A stretch of 64,000 bases of DNA. Source: Cecembia lonarensis LW9. Lineage in GTDB: Bacteria; Bacteroidota; Bacteroidia; Cytophagales; Cyclobacteriaceae. Positions within the stretch are counted from its first letter, which is position 1; every line of letters starts with the position of its first letter. The stretch is from assembly GCF_000298295.1 (NCBI RefSeq), contig NZ_AMGM01000005.1:58973-122972 (forward strand). The letters run 5' to 3'. Shown here piece by piece: positions 33,662-43,159 of this stretch. The notes under the pieces are model-generated. The model was not told the origin of the DNA and ran no database searches. It saw only the letters and a list, made by a program, of their open reading frames with translations. The position numbers and the translations under genes are program-made.

Positions 33662-34348
33662 ATGGGACAAAGGAGGTGTTTATACCTTTTTATAATCATT
33701 GGAATGTCCCAAGTATTCCCATCCTGTAGTCCTGTTTATTTTCCCCAACCTCAGCCTATTGATGCTGAAAATGAATATAAATTTCCTGTTTCATTAAGAG
33801 GTTCTTACACATTTAATCATGGGTTTGGTATTGTAAGCAAGCATTCATATGTTGAATTTGAAATCCACCCGTTTAATTTTGATACCACAGATTCAATCCT
33901 CTTCGAGCAAATTACTGAAACTTCTTTTCAAAGTCCTGAGAGATATTTAAAGGTAAGAGAAGGGAGCTTGTTGGTCCATAGAATTTCTTCAAAAAGTTTT
34001 GAATTTGATCAGGATAATCTTTTGAGGAAAGTAAGTAAAAATGTGTATGTGCTGAATAGAAGAGATAGTATTCTTTGGGAGGTTAATCCCCTAGTCAAGA
34101 AATCTCCAAGAGAATTAGAAGTTTTGTTTTTAAGCGATGACAATATTCACTACAGTTATGGCAGTTACTTGAATGGAAAGTTTTACATAAATGTAGCCTT
34201 TACCAAAGAAGAGCTCCTGCAAAGGATAAATGAAGGATTGTTTGATTCTTTTCAATCGTATTATCGTACCAAAAAGCGATATACCCCGTACTGGAAATTA
34301 GTTGAAGACAAGGGCATAAATATGGAAGATTCAGATGAAATGGAATAG
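33662..34348 (+). CDS. Lipoprotein of unknown function (228 aa), first of a tandem pair
   Basis: I do not recognise a function. The 228-residue protein has a lipoprotein signal (IIIGMSQVFPSC) followed by SPVYFPQPQPIDAENEYKF. The body is beta-rich (SLRGSYTFNHGFGIVSKHSY, NLLRKVSKNVYVLNRRDSIL), ending in an acidic tail (NMEDSDEME). The segment LLRKVSKNVYVLN recurs in the next gene as LFLRKVNRNTYALN, so the two are tandem paralogues. The genes overlap by 14 bases, which couples their translation. Confidence 0.65.
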   Translation: MGQRRCLYLFIIIGMSQVFPSCSPVYFPQPQPIDAENEYKFPVSLRGSYTFNHGFGIVSKHSYVEFEIHPFNFDTTDSILFEQITETSFQSPERYLKVREGSLLVHRISSKSFEFDQDNLLRKVSKNVYVLNRRDSILWEVNPLVKKSPRELEVLFLSDDNIHYSYGSYLNGKFYINVAFTKEELLQRINEGLFDSFQSYYRTKKRYTPYWKLVEDKGINMEDSDEME

Positions 34349-34883
34349 TTGGACAGTTGCCTTGATGCTACTCTTGTGTTCTTGTAGGGGTATTTCGCCA
34401 AATTTTCAGGATAAGGACTTGTTATCGGAGGAGCCTCAACCTGTCCACAGAAAAAACTTATATACTTTTCCAAAGGATTGGCAGGGATTATGGGTATACA
34501 AACCTTTTGAAGGCGATCAAGGAGACATTGAAATTGATAGCGTTTGGATTGATAAGAATACCTACACTATTATAAACAATATCACTAGTTCATATACTAT
34601 TGAAGAACTTAAGGAAAATCAAATTTGGGAAATCAAAAAAGGAACCTTAGCTGTTGTTTCTGAAGGAATTGATACTTTATTTTTTGACAATACGGAATCA
34701 CAAAACTATTCATTTGATGAATTGGGAAATCTGACTGTTTGGCAAAGGAAAATCGATCAAATGTCTCTCAAGGAGGATTTATTTTTGAGAAAGGTCAACA
34801 GAAATACCTATGCGCTAAATTACAAATGTCCGGATTGTAATGGTTGGAAAGTAATTTTATTGCAGCCCTCAAACTTTAAATAG
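34335..34883 (+). CDS. Lipoprotein of unknown function (182 aa), second of a tandem pair
   Basis: 182 residues with signal and lipobox (ALMLLLCSC). The middle (YTFPKDWQGLWVYKPFEGDQ, WIDKNTYTIINNITSSYTIE) and the C-terminal segment LFLRKVNRNTYALNYKCPDC are related to the preceding lipoprotein, but here the end carries CPDCNGW, a Cys pair that may bind metal or form a disulfide outside the cell. ATG at 34335 overlaps the previous gene's stop by 14 bases. It converges with the Gfo/Idh gene after a 40-base gap. Function unknown. Confidence 0.65.
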   Translation: MKWNSWTVALMLLLCSCRGISPNFQDKDLLSEEPQPVHRKNLYTFPKDWQGLWVYKPFEGDQGDIEIDSVWIDKNTYTIINNITSSYTIEELKENQIWEIKKGTLAVVSEGIDTLFFDNTESQNYSFDELGNLTVWQRKIDQMSLKEDLFLRKVNRNTYALNYKCPDCNGWKVILLQPSNFK

Positions 34884-34923
34884 ATAGATAAATAATGACC
34901 CACTTTTTAGAATTATTCAATGA

Positions 34924-36027
34924 TCAAATCAATACCCGATTTCCTGTTTCCGCAGATTCCAATATGGCCTCAACAATACGGATATCTCTCAGTCCTTCTT
35001 CTCCGGGAACAAGCAGGGGCTGTTTATTCATAATAGCCAGCGCATCCATATCCATTTGGTTGGCCTGCTGCCAAGGAACTTCATAAGGGAAATTGATTTC
35101 TCCTAGCGGACTTTTCCCTTTGTTTCCTGCATAAGCCTGAAAAGGAGCCATTTCAATCATCCCTTCTTCACAGGAAATGTTCAAATAGTTGATGTTCTCG
35201 TAAAAACTTGTTTTGATATGGCCAATGACACCATCCGGGAACTCCAAAACGGCTTCGACCACTTCGCCCAATCCATCTTTGTAAATTTCAGGCCGCTCAG
35301 CATATACTTTGGCGGATACCACAGCAATTGGCTCCATATTGGCACCTAATCGGGCGCCTTGAATCGAATAGACTCCCATATCATAAATCACCCCTCCTCC
35401 CATTTCTCTTTTTTGTTTCCAGTGGTCTGTACGGTTTTCCCTATAGCCAGCAGCGCAGTCCACGCCAAGCACTTTACCCAGCTTTTCATTTTTTACAATA
35501 TCCTGAAAAGCCTGTGTATTGGGTTCATGTTGGCAGCGATAACCGATCGAAAGTGTTACGTTGTTGGCATTGCAGGCATCAATCATGGCTTGACATTCTT
35601 CCACAGTAACGGCCATAGGCTTTTCGCACCATACGTGTTTACCTGCATTCGCAGCTCTGATGGTATATTCCATGTGCATGGAGGGGGGTAATACTACATA
35701 GACAACATCGATATCCGGATTATCTTTGATGGTATCGAAGTTCTCATAGTTATAAATATTTTTGTCTGGAATGTTGTATTTCTTTTTCCATGCCTCGGCC
35801 TTTGCCGGAGTACCGGTTACAATCCCAGCCAGATAACAATGCTTGGTTTGTTCCAAAGCCGGTGCCAAAAGGTCCGTACTATAATAACCCAAACCTACCA
35901 AAGCCACCCCCAACTTTTCTTTTTCTGTTTTTTTGTTGCATGCTATCAGGGCAAAAGGTGACAATATGCTGAGCCCCGTACCCAAAGTAAGGGTTTTTAA
36001 CGTATCTCTTCTATTGATTTTTTTCAT
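34924..36027 (-). CDS. Exported Gfo/Idh/MocA-family oxidoreductase
   Basis: NAD(P)-dependent sugar oxidoreductase-type protein of 367 residues. The N-terminus is a Tat-like signal with Cys (NRRDTLKTLTLG, then SPFALIAC), so it is likely carried folded with its nucleotide and anchored in the envelope, as for the Acidobacteria/Bacteroidota group that act on glycosides. The Rossmann motif is ALVGLGYYSTDLLAPAL; VYVVLPPSMHMEYTI and CEKPMAVTVEE (with the catalytic Lys-Pro of EKP) are typical; GGGVIYDMGVYSIQGARL marks the second domain. Substrate unknown. It lies alone between two convergent or divergent genes. Confidence 0.88.
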   Translation of the reverse strand: MKKINRRDTLKTLTLGTGLSILSPFALIACNKKTEKEKLGVALVGLGYYSTDLLAPALEQTKHCYLAGIVTGTPAKAEAWKKKYNIPDKNIYNYENFDTIKDNPDIDVVYVVLPPSMHMEYTIRAANAGKHVWCEKPMAVTVEECQAMIDACNANNVTLSIGYRCQHEPNTQAFQDIVKNEKLGKVLGVDCAAGYRENRTDHWKQKREMGGGVIYDMGVYSIQGARLGANMEPIAVVSAKVYAERPEIYKDGLGEVVEAVLEFPDGVIGHIKTSFYENINYLNISCEEGMIEMAPFQAYAGNKGKSPLGEINFPYEVPWQQANQMDMDALAIMNKQPLLVPGEEGLRDIRIVEAILESAETGNRVLI

Positions 36028-36160
36028 GGAATAAGGGGGTTAAATGCCGCTATTGGTTTGATAATTATGGTATCAATTTAAGCTTTTTTGTTTACGCCTT
36101 CAAAAAAAATAGTTAAATTGGATGAATACCCCTAAATGCACCTTTTACCAATCCATCTAC

Positions 36161-36616
36161 ATGAAAAAATTATTGCTCCTGGTTATATGTTCCATTCCAT
36201 TAATTTCTTTTTCCCAAAACCACACCCAACCCTATCTTAATTTAGAAGAAGCAAAGCGGATAGCTAATGCATGCGAAGAAAGAGCAGTCCAGGACAACTG
36301 GAATGTAGTTATTGCTATTTTGGATGGAGGAGGTCATTTGATCTATTTAAGAAAGATGGATGGAACCCAAATCGGGAGTGTAGAAGTAGCACAGGCCAAG
36401 GCCAAATCAGCAGTATATTTCAAGCGATCCACTAAAATTTTTGAAGACCTTGTCAATGCCGGAAATTCAAGACTTCTTTCTTTACCCAATGCGGTCCCGA
36501 TTGAGGGAGGAATTCCCATTTTCAAAGATGGGGTTTGTATTGGTGCTATTGGCATTTCAGGTGTAACCTCAGAACAAGACGGCATCATTGCAGAAGCCGG
36601 CTTGAAGGCCTTATAA
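36161..36616 (+). CDS. GlcG/HbpS family heme-degrading-like protein, exported
   Basis: About 151 residues with a Sec signal peptide (KLLLLVICSIPLISFSQ) from ATG 36161; the upstream in-frame ATG (36122) would precede the signal and is not used. The mature part is a GlcG/HbpS (DUF336) domain: LEEAKRIANACEERAVQ, WNVVIAILDGGGHLIYLRKM, AKAKSAVYFKRSTKIFEDL, AVPIEGGIPIF and CIGAIGISGVTSEQDGIIAEA. HbpS binds heme or Fe in some actinobacteria; others of the family accompany glycolate or pduO-type genes. It is divergent from the Gfo/Idh gene. Ligand unknown. Confidence 0.85.
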   Translation: MKKLLLLVICSIPLISFSQNHTQPYLNLEEAKRIANACEERAVQDNWNVVIAILDGGGHLIYLRKMDGTQIGSVEVAQAKAKSAVYFKRSTKIFEDLVNAGNSRLLSLPNAVPIEGGIPIFKDGVCIGAIGISGVTSEQDGIIAEAGLKAL

Positions 36617-36715
36617 GCTACATGTACCAAATAAGCGAGAAAAATTCAAGGCAAATGCTATATAAATTGTCCTACAACCAAATAACAATCAATAAAACAA
36701 TTCCCTTTTTAATTT

Positions 36716-37612
36716 ATGAGTAAAGAAAAATTAACCATCGAGCAAGTTTTAAGCTTAGATTTACCGAACATCATTCTTTTTGCAGCACCGATCATGATAG
36801 GACTGGTTGCCCTAGAATGGTTTCTGTCATACAGACAAAAAAAGGACTACTACGATAGCAAGGACACCCTTGCTGCCACCTTTATAGGATTGGTCAATGT
36901 AGCCATGAGTGCTGCCATCAAGGTAGTTACCTTTGGCATCATTTTGTACTTCTACAATTTGGTTCCTTGGTCTATTCCGCATACCTGGTGGGCTTATGTC
37001 CTCTGCTTTGTATGGATTGATTTTTGGAGATATTGGGCACATAGGATTGCCCATGAAAACCGTTTTTGGTGGGCCACCCATGTAACCCATCACAATTCAG
37101 AAAAATACAACTGGTCGGTATCTTTCCGCTTGAGTTGGACACAGCACATCAAAATTATATTCTTTATCCCGGTGGCGCTTGCAGGTTTCCATCCGGTTGT
37201 GTTTTTCATCTGTCACCAAATTGCCGTGCTCTACCAATTTTGGATTCACACAGAATATATCAATAAGTTGCCTGCTGTCATTGAATACTTCTTCACTACA
37301 CCTTCACATCATAGGGTACATCATGCGAGCAACGAGAAATACCTGGATAAAAACTATGGTTCAACTTTTATCATCTGGGACAGAATGTTTGGCACCTTTA
37401 TGCCAGAGGAAGAGCGTCCAGACTATGGGCTGACCAAACAAATTAAGTCTTATAACCCCATTACCTTGAATTTTCATGAATGGGCAGATATTGTCCGGGA
37501 TGTAAAAAATTCCAAATCTTTGAAAGAAGCCTATGCCATGGTATTTACAAGACCCAGTGAGCTAGAAAGTGTAAAGGCACAGTTTAGAGAAAAGGAAAAG
37601 GTAAAAGTTTAA
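36716..37612 (+). CDS. Membrane fatty acid hydroxylase / sterol desaturase family protein
   Basis: 298-residue integral membrane di-iron oxygenase-type protein. Membrane helices: NIILFAAPIMIGLVALEWFL, VAMSAAIKVVTFGIILYFY, and PHTWWAYVLCFVWIDFWRYW. The eight-His di-iron motifs are visible: HRIAHE (HxxxH), WATHVTHHN (HxxHH) and the late HRVHHASN (HxxHH). Such proteins hydroxylate or desaturate lipids or carotenoids. Substrate is not given by context; the next gene, 14 bases downstream, is an alpha/beta hydrolase, suggesting co-transcription. Confidence 0.88.
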   Translation: MSKEKLTIEQVLSLDLPNIILFAAPIMIGLVALEWFLSYRQKKDYYDSKDTLAATFIGLVNVAMSAAIKVVTFGIILYFYNLVPWSIPHTWWAYVLCFVWIDFWRYWAHRIAHENRFWWATHVTHHNSEKYNWSVSFRLSWTQHIKIIFFIPVALAGFHPVVFFICHQIAVLYQFWIHTEYINKLPAVIEYFFTTPSHHRVHHASNEKYLDKNYGSTFIIWDRMFGTFMPEEERPDYGLTKQIKSYNPITLNFHEWADIVRDVKNSKSLKEAYAMVFTRPSELESVKAQFREKEKVKV

Positions 37613-37626
37613 AGCTTAAAATAGAT

Positions 37627-38571
37627 ATGAGAAAAGCCTTGCTCCTGTGCTATTTGGGTTTTCTGTTTTTTTCGTGTGAAAGAAAAGAAGTAAACCAAGA
37701 ACCTGTCGGTGTAGAAGGGTATGTAGAGGTTTTGGGCGGCAAAATTTGGTATGAGGTGTTTGGTTCTGGACCAAATCCGGCAGTACTCTTACTTCATGGG
37801 GGACCTGGGGGTACCAGTTTGGGTTTTGAGCCTTTGAAGGAAATGGGTTATGATGGTCCCCTTATTTTTTGGGACCAATTGGGCTCTGGGAGATCCGATG
37901 CCCTACTTGACACCACCTTGATGACCATAGAGAATTATGTAGATCAAGTAGAAAGATTGAGAAAACACCTGAACCTACAGGACTTTGTACTCTATGGGCA
38001 TTCCTGGGGAACCATGCTGGGTATGGATTATTATCTCAGTTACCCCGATGAAGTGAGGGCCATCATTTTCAGCAGCCCTTTGTTCAGTACAGACCTTTGG
38101 ATCGCGGATGCAGATACGCTGATTGCTACGCTTCCAGATTCAGTGCAACAAGTGATCCGCCACCACGAAGCTGAAGGCAGTTATGACCACCCCGATTATC
38201 AGGAGGCGACGCAATTGTATTACAGTCTTTATGTCACCCGTAAGGAAAGGCCCAAAGTGGACAGGAGCCATCTTAACTTGGTTTCGGGAGCCAATGTTTA
38301 TCTCTATATGTGGGGGCCAAGTGAGTTTACTTCTACAGGAACCTTAAGGAATTTTGACCGGCTGGAATATTTACCTACGATAAACGTTCCTGTGCTGATG
38401 ATGACCGGTGAATTCGATGAAGCCAGGCCCAGCACGGTAAAATATTATGCCAGTTTAGTTCCTAACGCCAATTTTGAGGTCATTTCTGACGCGGCACACA
38501 GCACACTGAATGACAACAAGGAGGCTACTTTGAAAGTGGTCAGGAAGTTTTTAGAGAAAATAAAGAATTAA
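37627..38571 (+). CDS. Proline iminopeptidase-like alpha/beta hydrolase, lipoprotein
   Basis: 314 residues with a lipoprotein signal (CYLGFLFFSC). Alpha/beta hydrolase fold: oxyanion motif VLLLHGGPGGTS, WDQLGSGRSDAL, nucleophile elbow YGHSWGTMLG with catalytic Ser, catalytic Asp in MMTGEFDEARPS and His in SDAAHSTLND. HGGPGG and GHSWG place it in the S33 prolyl/proline iminopeptidase family, which removes N-terminal Pro or acyl groups. It follows the hydroxylase gene by 14 bases. Periplasmic location follows from the signal. Confidence 0.88.
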   Translation: MRKALLLCYLGFLFFSCERKEVNQEPVGVEGYVEVLGGKIWYEVFGSGPNPAVLLLHGGPGGTSLGFEPLKEMGYDGPLIFWDQLGSGRSDALLDTTLMTIENYVDQVERLRKHLNLQDFVLYGHSWGTMLGMDYYLSYPDEVRAIIFSSPLFSTDLWIADADTLIATLPDSVQQVIRHHEAEGSYDHPDYQEATQLYYSLYVTRKERPKVDRSHLNLVSGANVYLYMWGPSEFTSTGTLRNFDRLEYLPTINVPVLMMTGEFDEARPSTVKYYASLVPNANFEVISDAAHSTLNDNKEATLKVVRKFLEKIKN

Positions 38572-38693
38572 AAATTTTTGAATTAAGCTAAAGGAAAAGT
38601 TGAGTATATCTTGGAATTTCCATTTTGCTTTTAATTGATAATTCCCTAGCGTAATTTATATAAAATAGGCTAATCAATTAGCGCAATTAACAA

Positions 38694-38715
38694 AAATTGG
38701 GGTGGAGACCACCCC
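38694..38715 (-). terminator. Intrinsic terminator for the carboxylesterase gene
   Basis: GGGGTGG and CCACCCC form a seven-base stem with AGA loop; the minus strand continues into AATTTTTG. It lies 26 bases after the carboxylesterase stop. Confidence 0.7.
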
Positions 38716-38740
38716 AAAAAAATTCTATAAGGGTTAAACT

Positions 38741-40378
38741 TTATTTTTTTTCATTGCCATAGAACCTGTCGTGAAACCTATAGCGGGTATCATTCGGGGC
38801 TTTTATGACTTTAGATACAGTATCTATGCGCATCACGGGGGGCATATCATCATCTCGGTTGACTTTTGGCCAGTCCGGCAGTCCTTCTCCATTAGGGTTG
38901 CCTGTTTTGATGAAATTGGCAAAGAATTTAAACATAGTCTGGGAAGTTTTATAATCATCAGCTGTCCATGCAAATTCTTTGATCCGGTCCAAATTACCCA
39001 TCGCATATTCTATTTCTGCTGCATGAGGTGCACCAAGATCTTTGGGTCTGGGAGGGGCATCACTTGCCCTTCTGGAGGTACCTCCTGCCAATCCTGCTTC
39101 TAGGGTTTCATCCACCAATGGGGGTCTTAATTTGGCATACAGGTAGCGATATACCGGATGATCTGAATTTTGGCGATGTAAGTCAAACCATTTCCATGTA
39201 CTGTAAGAAATAAACCGGTCACCTGCTAGGTCCATGGCAGAATAGGCCACCTGTTCTGCCGTTTCATGAGGGTATAAATTCAAGACCTCTTCATAATCAT
39301 CGGGATAAGCTTCTTTTACCTTTTTGATAAAGTTTGCTTTGGTAAATTCCAAACCTTGCATAAAAGCTGCAGCAGGGTTTTCCTGTGTATTCCAGCCCAA
39401 TAATAAGGGTACCTTAGCCTGTTCACCTGCATTGAAAATTTCAGTTAAGCTTTTGGGCAATAAATAACCATCCAGTACGACAGGAAAACCAAACCTGCCC
39501 ATCTCATTATACATTTCATAAATGTCTCGGGTGGGAAGTTTTCTGGCCTCTGCTATGTTCTTAATACCAAATTTTTCTAAAAATTCTACCCCTGCTTTTT
39601 CGGCATCTTCCAAACTTACCGGCGAAAGCGCAGTCACACCGGCACCACTCTCCCCTATGGCTCCAGCAATAAAATCTTTTGACAAGGGGGAAGCCATCTG
39701 ATAGCTCACAGAAATGGAACCTGCAGACTCTCCTGCGATGGTTACTTTACTAGGATCTCCACCAAATGCGGCGATATTGTCATGTACCCATTGTAAACCC
39801 AATGCTTGATCCAAAAGACCATAATTTCCTGAAGCTTTGTATCCTGCTTCGGCACTGAGCTCGGGATGTGCTAAGAAACCAAAAACATTCAATCTGTAAT
39901 TGACGGTAACCACCACGATACCCTCTTTGGCCATATTCTCTCCATCATACCTTGGCTCGGAAGCATCTCCAGCAACAAACCCTCCACCGAAGAAATACAC
40001 CAATACCGGAAGTTCTTGGGTATTTCGGGAGGCAGGTGTCCATACATTCAGGTACAAACAATCTTCATTGACGCCATTGCTACGGGAGTTCATATCACCC
40101 CAAATCAGCTTTTGAACCGGCCTTGGTCCAAATGTTTTGGTTTCTCTTACGCCTGACCAATTATCAATGGGTTGGGGTGCCCTCCAACGCAAATCTCCCA
40201 CTGGTGGCTTGGCAAAGGGAATACCAAAATACTTTTGAATACCGGTCCTGGTATCATAATTGCCTTCAATCGTTCCATTTTTGATAGATACCTGAACAGG
40301 AAAACCATCCTGATCCTGAGCGTAAAGGAGACTAATGGATAACATAAACAAACTGATGAAAAGGAAGGATTTTGACAT
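38741..40378 (-). CDS. Secreted type-B carboxylesterase
   Basis: Serine esterase of the cholinesterase/para-nitrobenzyl esterase family, 545 residues. Signal peptide LFMLSISLLYAQ ends near residue 20. Motifs: YFGIPFAKPPVGDLRWRAPQ, EDCLYLNVWTP, oxyanion hole LVYFFGGGFVAGD, nucleophile elbow VTIAGESAGSISVSYQ with catalytic Ser, and a late AAEIEYAMGN with the catalytic His region (GAPHAAEI). Substrate is unknown. It is divergently arranged with respect to PEPCK only by a spacer; both are minus strand, 170 bases apart, with separate terminators. Confidence 0.92.
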   Translation of the reverse strand: MSKSFLFISLFMLSISLLYAQDQDGFPVQVSIKNGTIEGNYDTRTGIQKYFGIPFAKPPVGDLRWRAPQPIDNWSGVRETKTFGPRPVQKLIWGDMNSRSNGVNEDCLYLNVWTPASRNTQELPVLVYFFGGGFVAGDASEPRYDGENMAKEGIVVVTVNYRLNVFGFLAHPELSAEAGYKASGNYGLLDQALGLQWVHDNIAAFGGDPSKVTIAGESAGSISVSYQMASPLSKDFIAGAIGESGAGVTALSPVSLEDAEKAGVEFLEKFGIKNIAEARKLPTRDIYEMYNEMGRFGFPVVLDGYLLPKSLTEIFNAGEQAKVPLLLGWNTQENPAAAFMQGLEFTKANFIKKVKEAYPDDYEEVLNLYPHETAEQVAYSAMDLAGDRFISYSTWKWFDLHRQNSDHPVYRYLYAKLRPPLVDETLEAGLAGGTSRRASDAPPRPKDLGAPHAAEIEYAMGNLDRIKEFAWTADDYKTSQTMFKFFANFIKTGNPNGEGLPDWPKVNRDDDMPPVMRIDTVSKVIKAPNDTRYRFHDRFYGNEKK

Positions 40379-40492
40379 AAATTCTCCGGATTATGCATTA
40401 TTGTGTATTAATCACATAATGATACGACGTTTTATTAACTTTTCATGATTTTATCCAAAATTTTTATCCCTACCATCAGATAAATTGGGTAT

Positions 40493-40524
40493 CAAAAAAG
40501 GCTGCCTCATGCATGAGACAGCCT
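40493..40524 (-). terminator. Intrinsic terminator for PEPCK
   Basis: AGGCTG...CAGCCT arms extended by CTCATGCATGAG give a long, nearly perfect stem with two internal mismatches. On the minus strand it is followed by six T. It starts about 26 bases after the pckG stop. Confidence 0.85.
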
Positions 40525-40549
40525 ACCTGATATCATCGGAAATTATCGG

Positions 40550-42376
40550 TCATTGCCTTTCAGGTGCCAAACCAATTTGTTCCGGGGATCTCCATAAGGA
40601 AGAAAGGAGCAATTCCCGCATAAACAAAAACTCTTTAGGGATCTTGTCATAAGCTTGTTCAAAGAGCTCAGAATGTCCCAAAAGCTCTTTTTTCCAAGGC
40701 TCGCGTTCGATCACCATAATACTGTCAAAATCGGACTTATCGAAATCTTCCAATCCATTCCAATCCATGTCTTTGTAACGGGGTCTCCATCCGATGGGGC
40801 ATTCAACAGCGGAGATACGTCCTTTACAGCGCCCAATGATCCATTTAAGCACCCTCATGTTCTCGCCGAAACCAGGCCAAATGAATTTGCCATCTTTATC
40901 TTTTCTAAACCAATTGACCCCGAAAATTCTTGGTGCATTTTGCAGGTCACGTCCAAACTGTAGCCAATGGTTGAAATAGTCTCCCATATGGTAACCTAGG
41001 AAAGGCAACATGGCAAATGGGTCTCTTCTAACTTTGCCTATCTCCCCAAAAGCAGCTGCAGTCATTTCTGAACCCATGGTAGCTGCCATATAGACTCCAA
41101 AATTCCAATTGAAAGCCTGATACACCAAAGGTACTGCTGTACTCCTTCTTCCTCCGAAAATAAAAGCCGTAATGGGAACACCTGCTGGGTTTTCCCATTC
41201 AGAATCAATCACAGGGTTTTGAAAGGCGGGAGCGGTAAATCTGGAATTAGGATGTGCAGCAGGTTTTCCGGAATTTTTATCATAAGGTTTACCGTGCCAA
41301 TCGGTCAAACCATCCGGCACTTCTTTCGTCATATCTTCCCACCATACATCCCCGTCTTTGGTAATGGCAACATTGGTAAAAATGGTATTGGCCTTGATGC
41401 TTTCCATGGCACTTGGATTGGTCTTGTAATTTGTACCAGGCGCTACACCAAAATATCCTGCCTCAGGATTAATCGCATGCAGACGGCCATCCTCTCCTTT
41501 ATGGATCCAAGCAATATCATCACCTACGGTAGTGATTTTCCATCCTTCCAGTTGATCCGGGGGAATCATCATGGCAAAATTGGTTTTTCCACAAGCACTG
41601 GGAAAAGCAGCAGCCACATAACTTTTCTCTTGTTGGGGTGACTCTACACCCATAATCAGCATGTGTTCGGCCAGCCAACCTTCTTCTCTGCCCATTGATG
41701 AGGCAATTCTTAGCGCGAAACATTTTTTACCCAATAAAGCATTGCCACCATAGCCACTACCATAAGAAATAATCAGCTTCTCTTCTGGAAAATGGGAGAT
41801 GTATTTTACACTTGGGTTGCAAGGCCATTTGACATCTTCCTGACCGGCTTCTAATGGTGCGCCTAGGGTATGGATACATTTTACAAAATTATCATCGATA
41901 TGGGGCATGACTTGTTCACCCATGCGGGTCATGATACGCATATTAATCACTACATATTCACTGTCTGTCACCTGGACTCCATATCGGGAAAGTGGCGATC
42001 CTAAGGGTCCCATGCAAAATGGGATCACGTACATGGTCCTTCCCTTCATACTCCCCTTGGTTAGGTCATCTAAAATGGTCCTCATCTCATTTGGCGCCAT
42101 CCAATTGTTGGTAGGTCCTGCATCTTCTTTTCGCCTGCTGCATATAAAAGTCCTGTCTTCTACCCTTGCTACATCACTTGGATCGGAAAAACAGGCAAAG
42201 CTATTTGGTCTTTTTTCTGGGTTGAGCCTGATGAAAGTGCCTTTTTCCACCAACATTTCGCATAGGTTGTCATATTCACCCTGCGAACCATCGCACCAAT
42301 GGATTTTTTCAGGTGCAAAATGCTTGCCCATACTTTCCACCCAAGTTTTCAGTTCTGTTTTGATTGAAGCAATCAT
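40550..42376 (-). CDS. pckG: Phosphoenolpyruvate carboxykinase (GTP)
   Basis: Converts oxaloacetate and GTP to PEP, CO2 and GDP: the first committed step of gluconeogenesis, in keeping with growth on amino acids or organic acids. 608 residues, normal for the GTP class. Motifs: the kinase-1a P-loop [16 protein letters not shown]-loop/omega-loop region [20 protein letters not shown], the metal site [30 protein letters not shown], and [11 protein letters not shown]. The Cys of the P-loop (SACGKT) is the reactive Cys characteristic of the GTP enzymes. Confidence 0.97.
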   Translation of the reverse strand: MIASIKTELKTWVESMGKHFAPEKIHWCDGSQGEYDNLCEMLVEKGTFIRLNPEKRPNSFACFSDPSDVARVEDRTFICSRRKEDAGPTNNWMAPNEMRTILDDLTKGSMKGRTMYVIPFCMGPLGSPLSRYGVQVTDSEYVVINMRIMTRMGEQVMPHIDDNFVKCIHTLGAPLEAGQEDVKWPCNPSVKYISHFPEEKLIISYGSGYGGNALLGKKCFALRIASSMGREEGWLAEHMLIMGVESPQQEKSYVAAAFPSACGKTNFAMMIPPDQLEGWKITTVGDDIAWIHKGEDGRLHAINPEAGYFGVAPGTNYKTNPSAMESIKANTIFTNVAITKDGDVWWEDMTKEVPDGLTDWHGKPYDKNSGKPAAHPNSRFTAPAFQNPVIDSEWENPAGVPITAFIFGGRRSTAVPLVYQAFNWNFGVYMAATMGSEMTAAAFGEIGKVRRDPFAMLPFLGYHMGDYFNHWLQFGRDLQNAPRIFGVNWFRKDKDGKFIWPGFGENMRVLKWIIGRCKGRISAVECPIGWRPRYKDMDWNGLEDFDKSDFDSIMVIEREPWKKELLGHSELFEQAYDKIPKEFLFMRELLLSSLWRSPEQIGLAPERQ

Positions 42377-42788
42377 GGTTTTTGGTTTTGGTTAAAAATT
42401 ATTAAGAAAAGATCTCATTTGATCAATTTTAATAAGATACCGAATTTAGCTGAAATGAAAGAAATCTAGACTGATAAAAACTATTCAAATTTATGATAAA
42501 AATCATAAAAGGGCTTCCTCCTGATTATTCTTGCCAATTGGTTATAACAAACCCGAATTTATCAGATAAAAATACATGTTAATTCATTTTAAATTGCTGG
42601 ATTATTGGCTTTTTACCTTAGTCGTTTTAATCTTAAAAAATGTTTTTCTTTTCAGATGTTAGACTTTCAAACAAGAAAATTATATATGAATATCCGTTTT
42701 TATACCAGTATAGAATATTTTGTAAAATAGTCTCGGGAAGCCTGCCGGGCGCAGACGGGCTCGATCACCAGATTTTTTTTATTTTTTT

Positions 42789-42837
42789 AGGGGAGAGTGG
42801 AGAAATGCGGATTTGCTGCATTTTTCCACTCTCCCCT
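42789..42837. repeat. Twenty-base-pair hairpin in the pckG-susC intergenic region
   Basis: AGGGGAGAGTGGAGAAATGC (42789-42808) pairs with GCATTTTTCCACTCTCCCCT (42818-42837) through 20 positions with one G-U pair and a nine-base loop. Eight A/T bases separate it from an upstream run of T. It could terminate a transcript from either side or be a small structured RNA element. Confidence 0.7.
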
Positions 42838-43037
42838 ATCCATTAATTAAGTATCCAGTCACCGAAGGCCGAGGTAAAAATATTATATTAGGCTACAGAT
42901 GTCATTTTGGATCTATAAAATTATATTTTATTAAAATAAAAACAGACAAATTTATAATTTTTATTTAAATGTTTATTTTTTATTTGGAATAAAATAAACA
43001 TAACTAAAAACACAAAATTATAAGATATTACTTTTTT

Positions 43038-43051
43038 TGTAAACGTTTTAC
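43038..43051. promoter_or_regulatory. Candidate LacI-family operator upstream of susC
   Basis: TGTAAACGTTTTAC is a near-perfect dyad with a central CG, of the form TGnAAnCGnTTnCA typical of LacI/GalR-family operators. It lies 109 bases before the susC ATG. A regulator gene is not in the window. Confidence 0.4.
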
Positions 43052-43159
43052 CTAATAAAATTTTGCCTTATTCAGTTTTTTCAATTATTTTAGAAAAAGG
43101 TTTCAGAAAGTAGATTATTCTGTGATCTAAAGTCAAAATCATTTAAACCCATTAAACCT

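Larger units (their letters stand above)
42377..43159. other. Long intergenic region upstream of susC
   Basis: No credible gene lies in this 783-base region; a 68-residue open frame at 42640-42846 is interrupted by the large hairpin listed separately. The region is very AT-rich. It holds TGCCGGGCGCAGACGGGCTC as an isolated GC-rich patch (42741-42760), the hairpin at 42789-42837 and the TGTAAACGTTTTAC dyad at 43038-43051. It should carry promoters for pckG (minus) and susC (plus). Confidence 0.5.

Noticed and set aside
42640..42846. 68-codon open frame in the pckG-susC spacer
   Set aside because: Its last third runs through the 20-base-pair hairpin and it shows no codon bias of neighbouring genes; judged non-coding.
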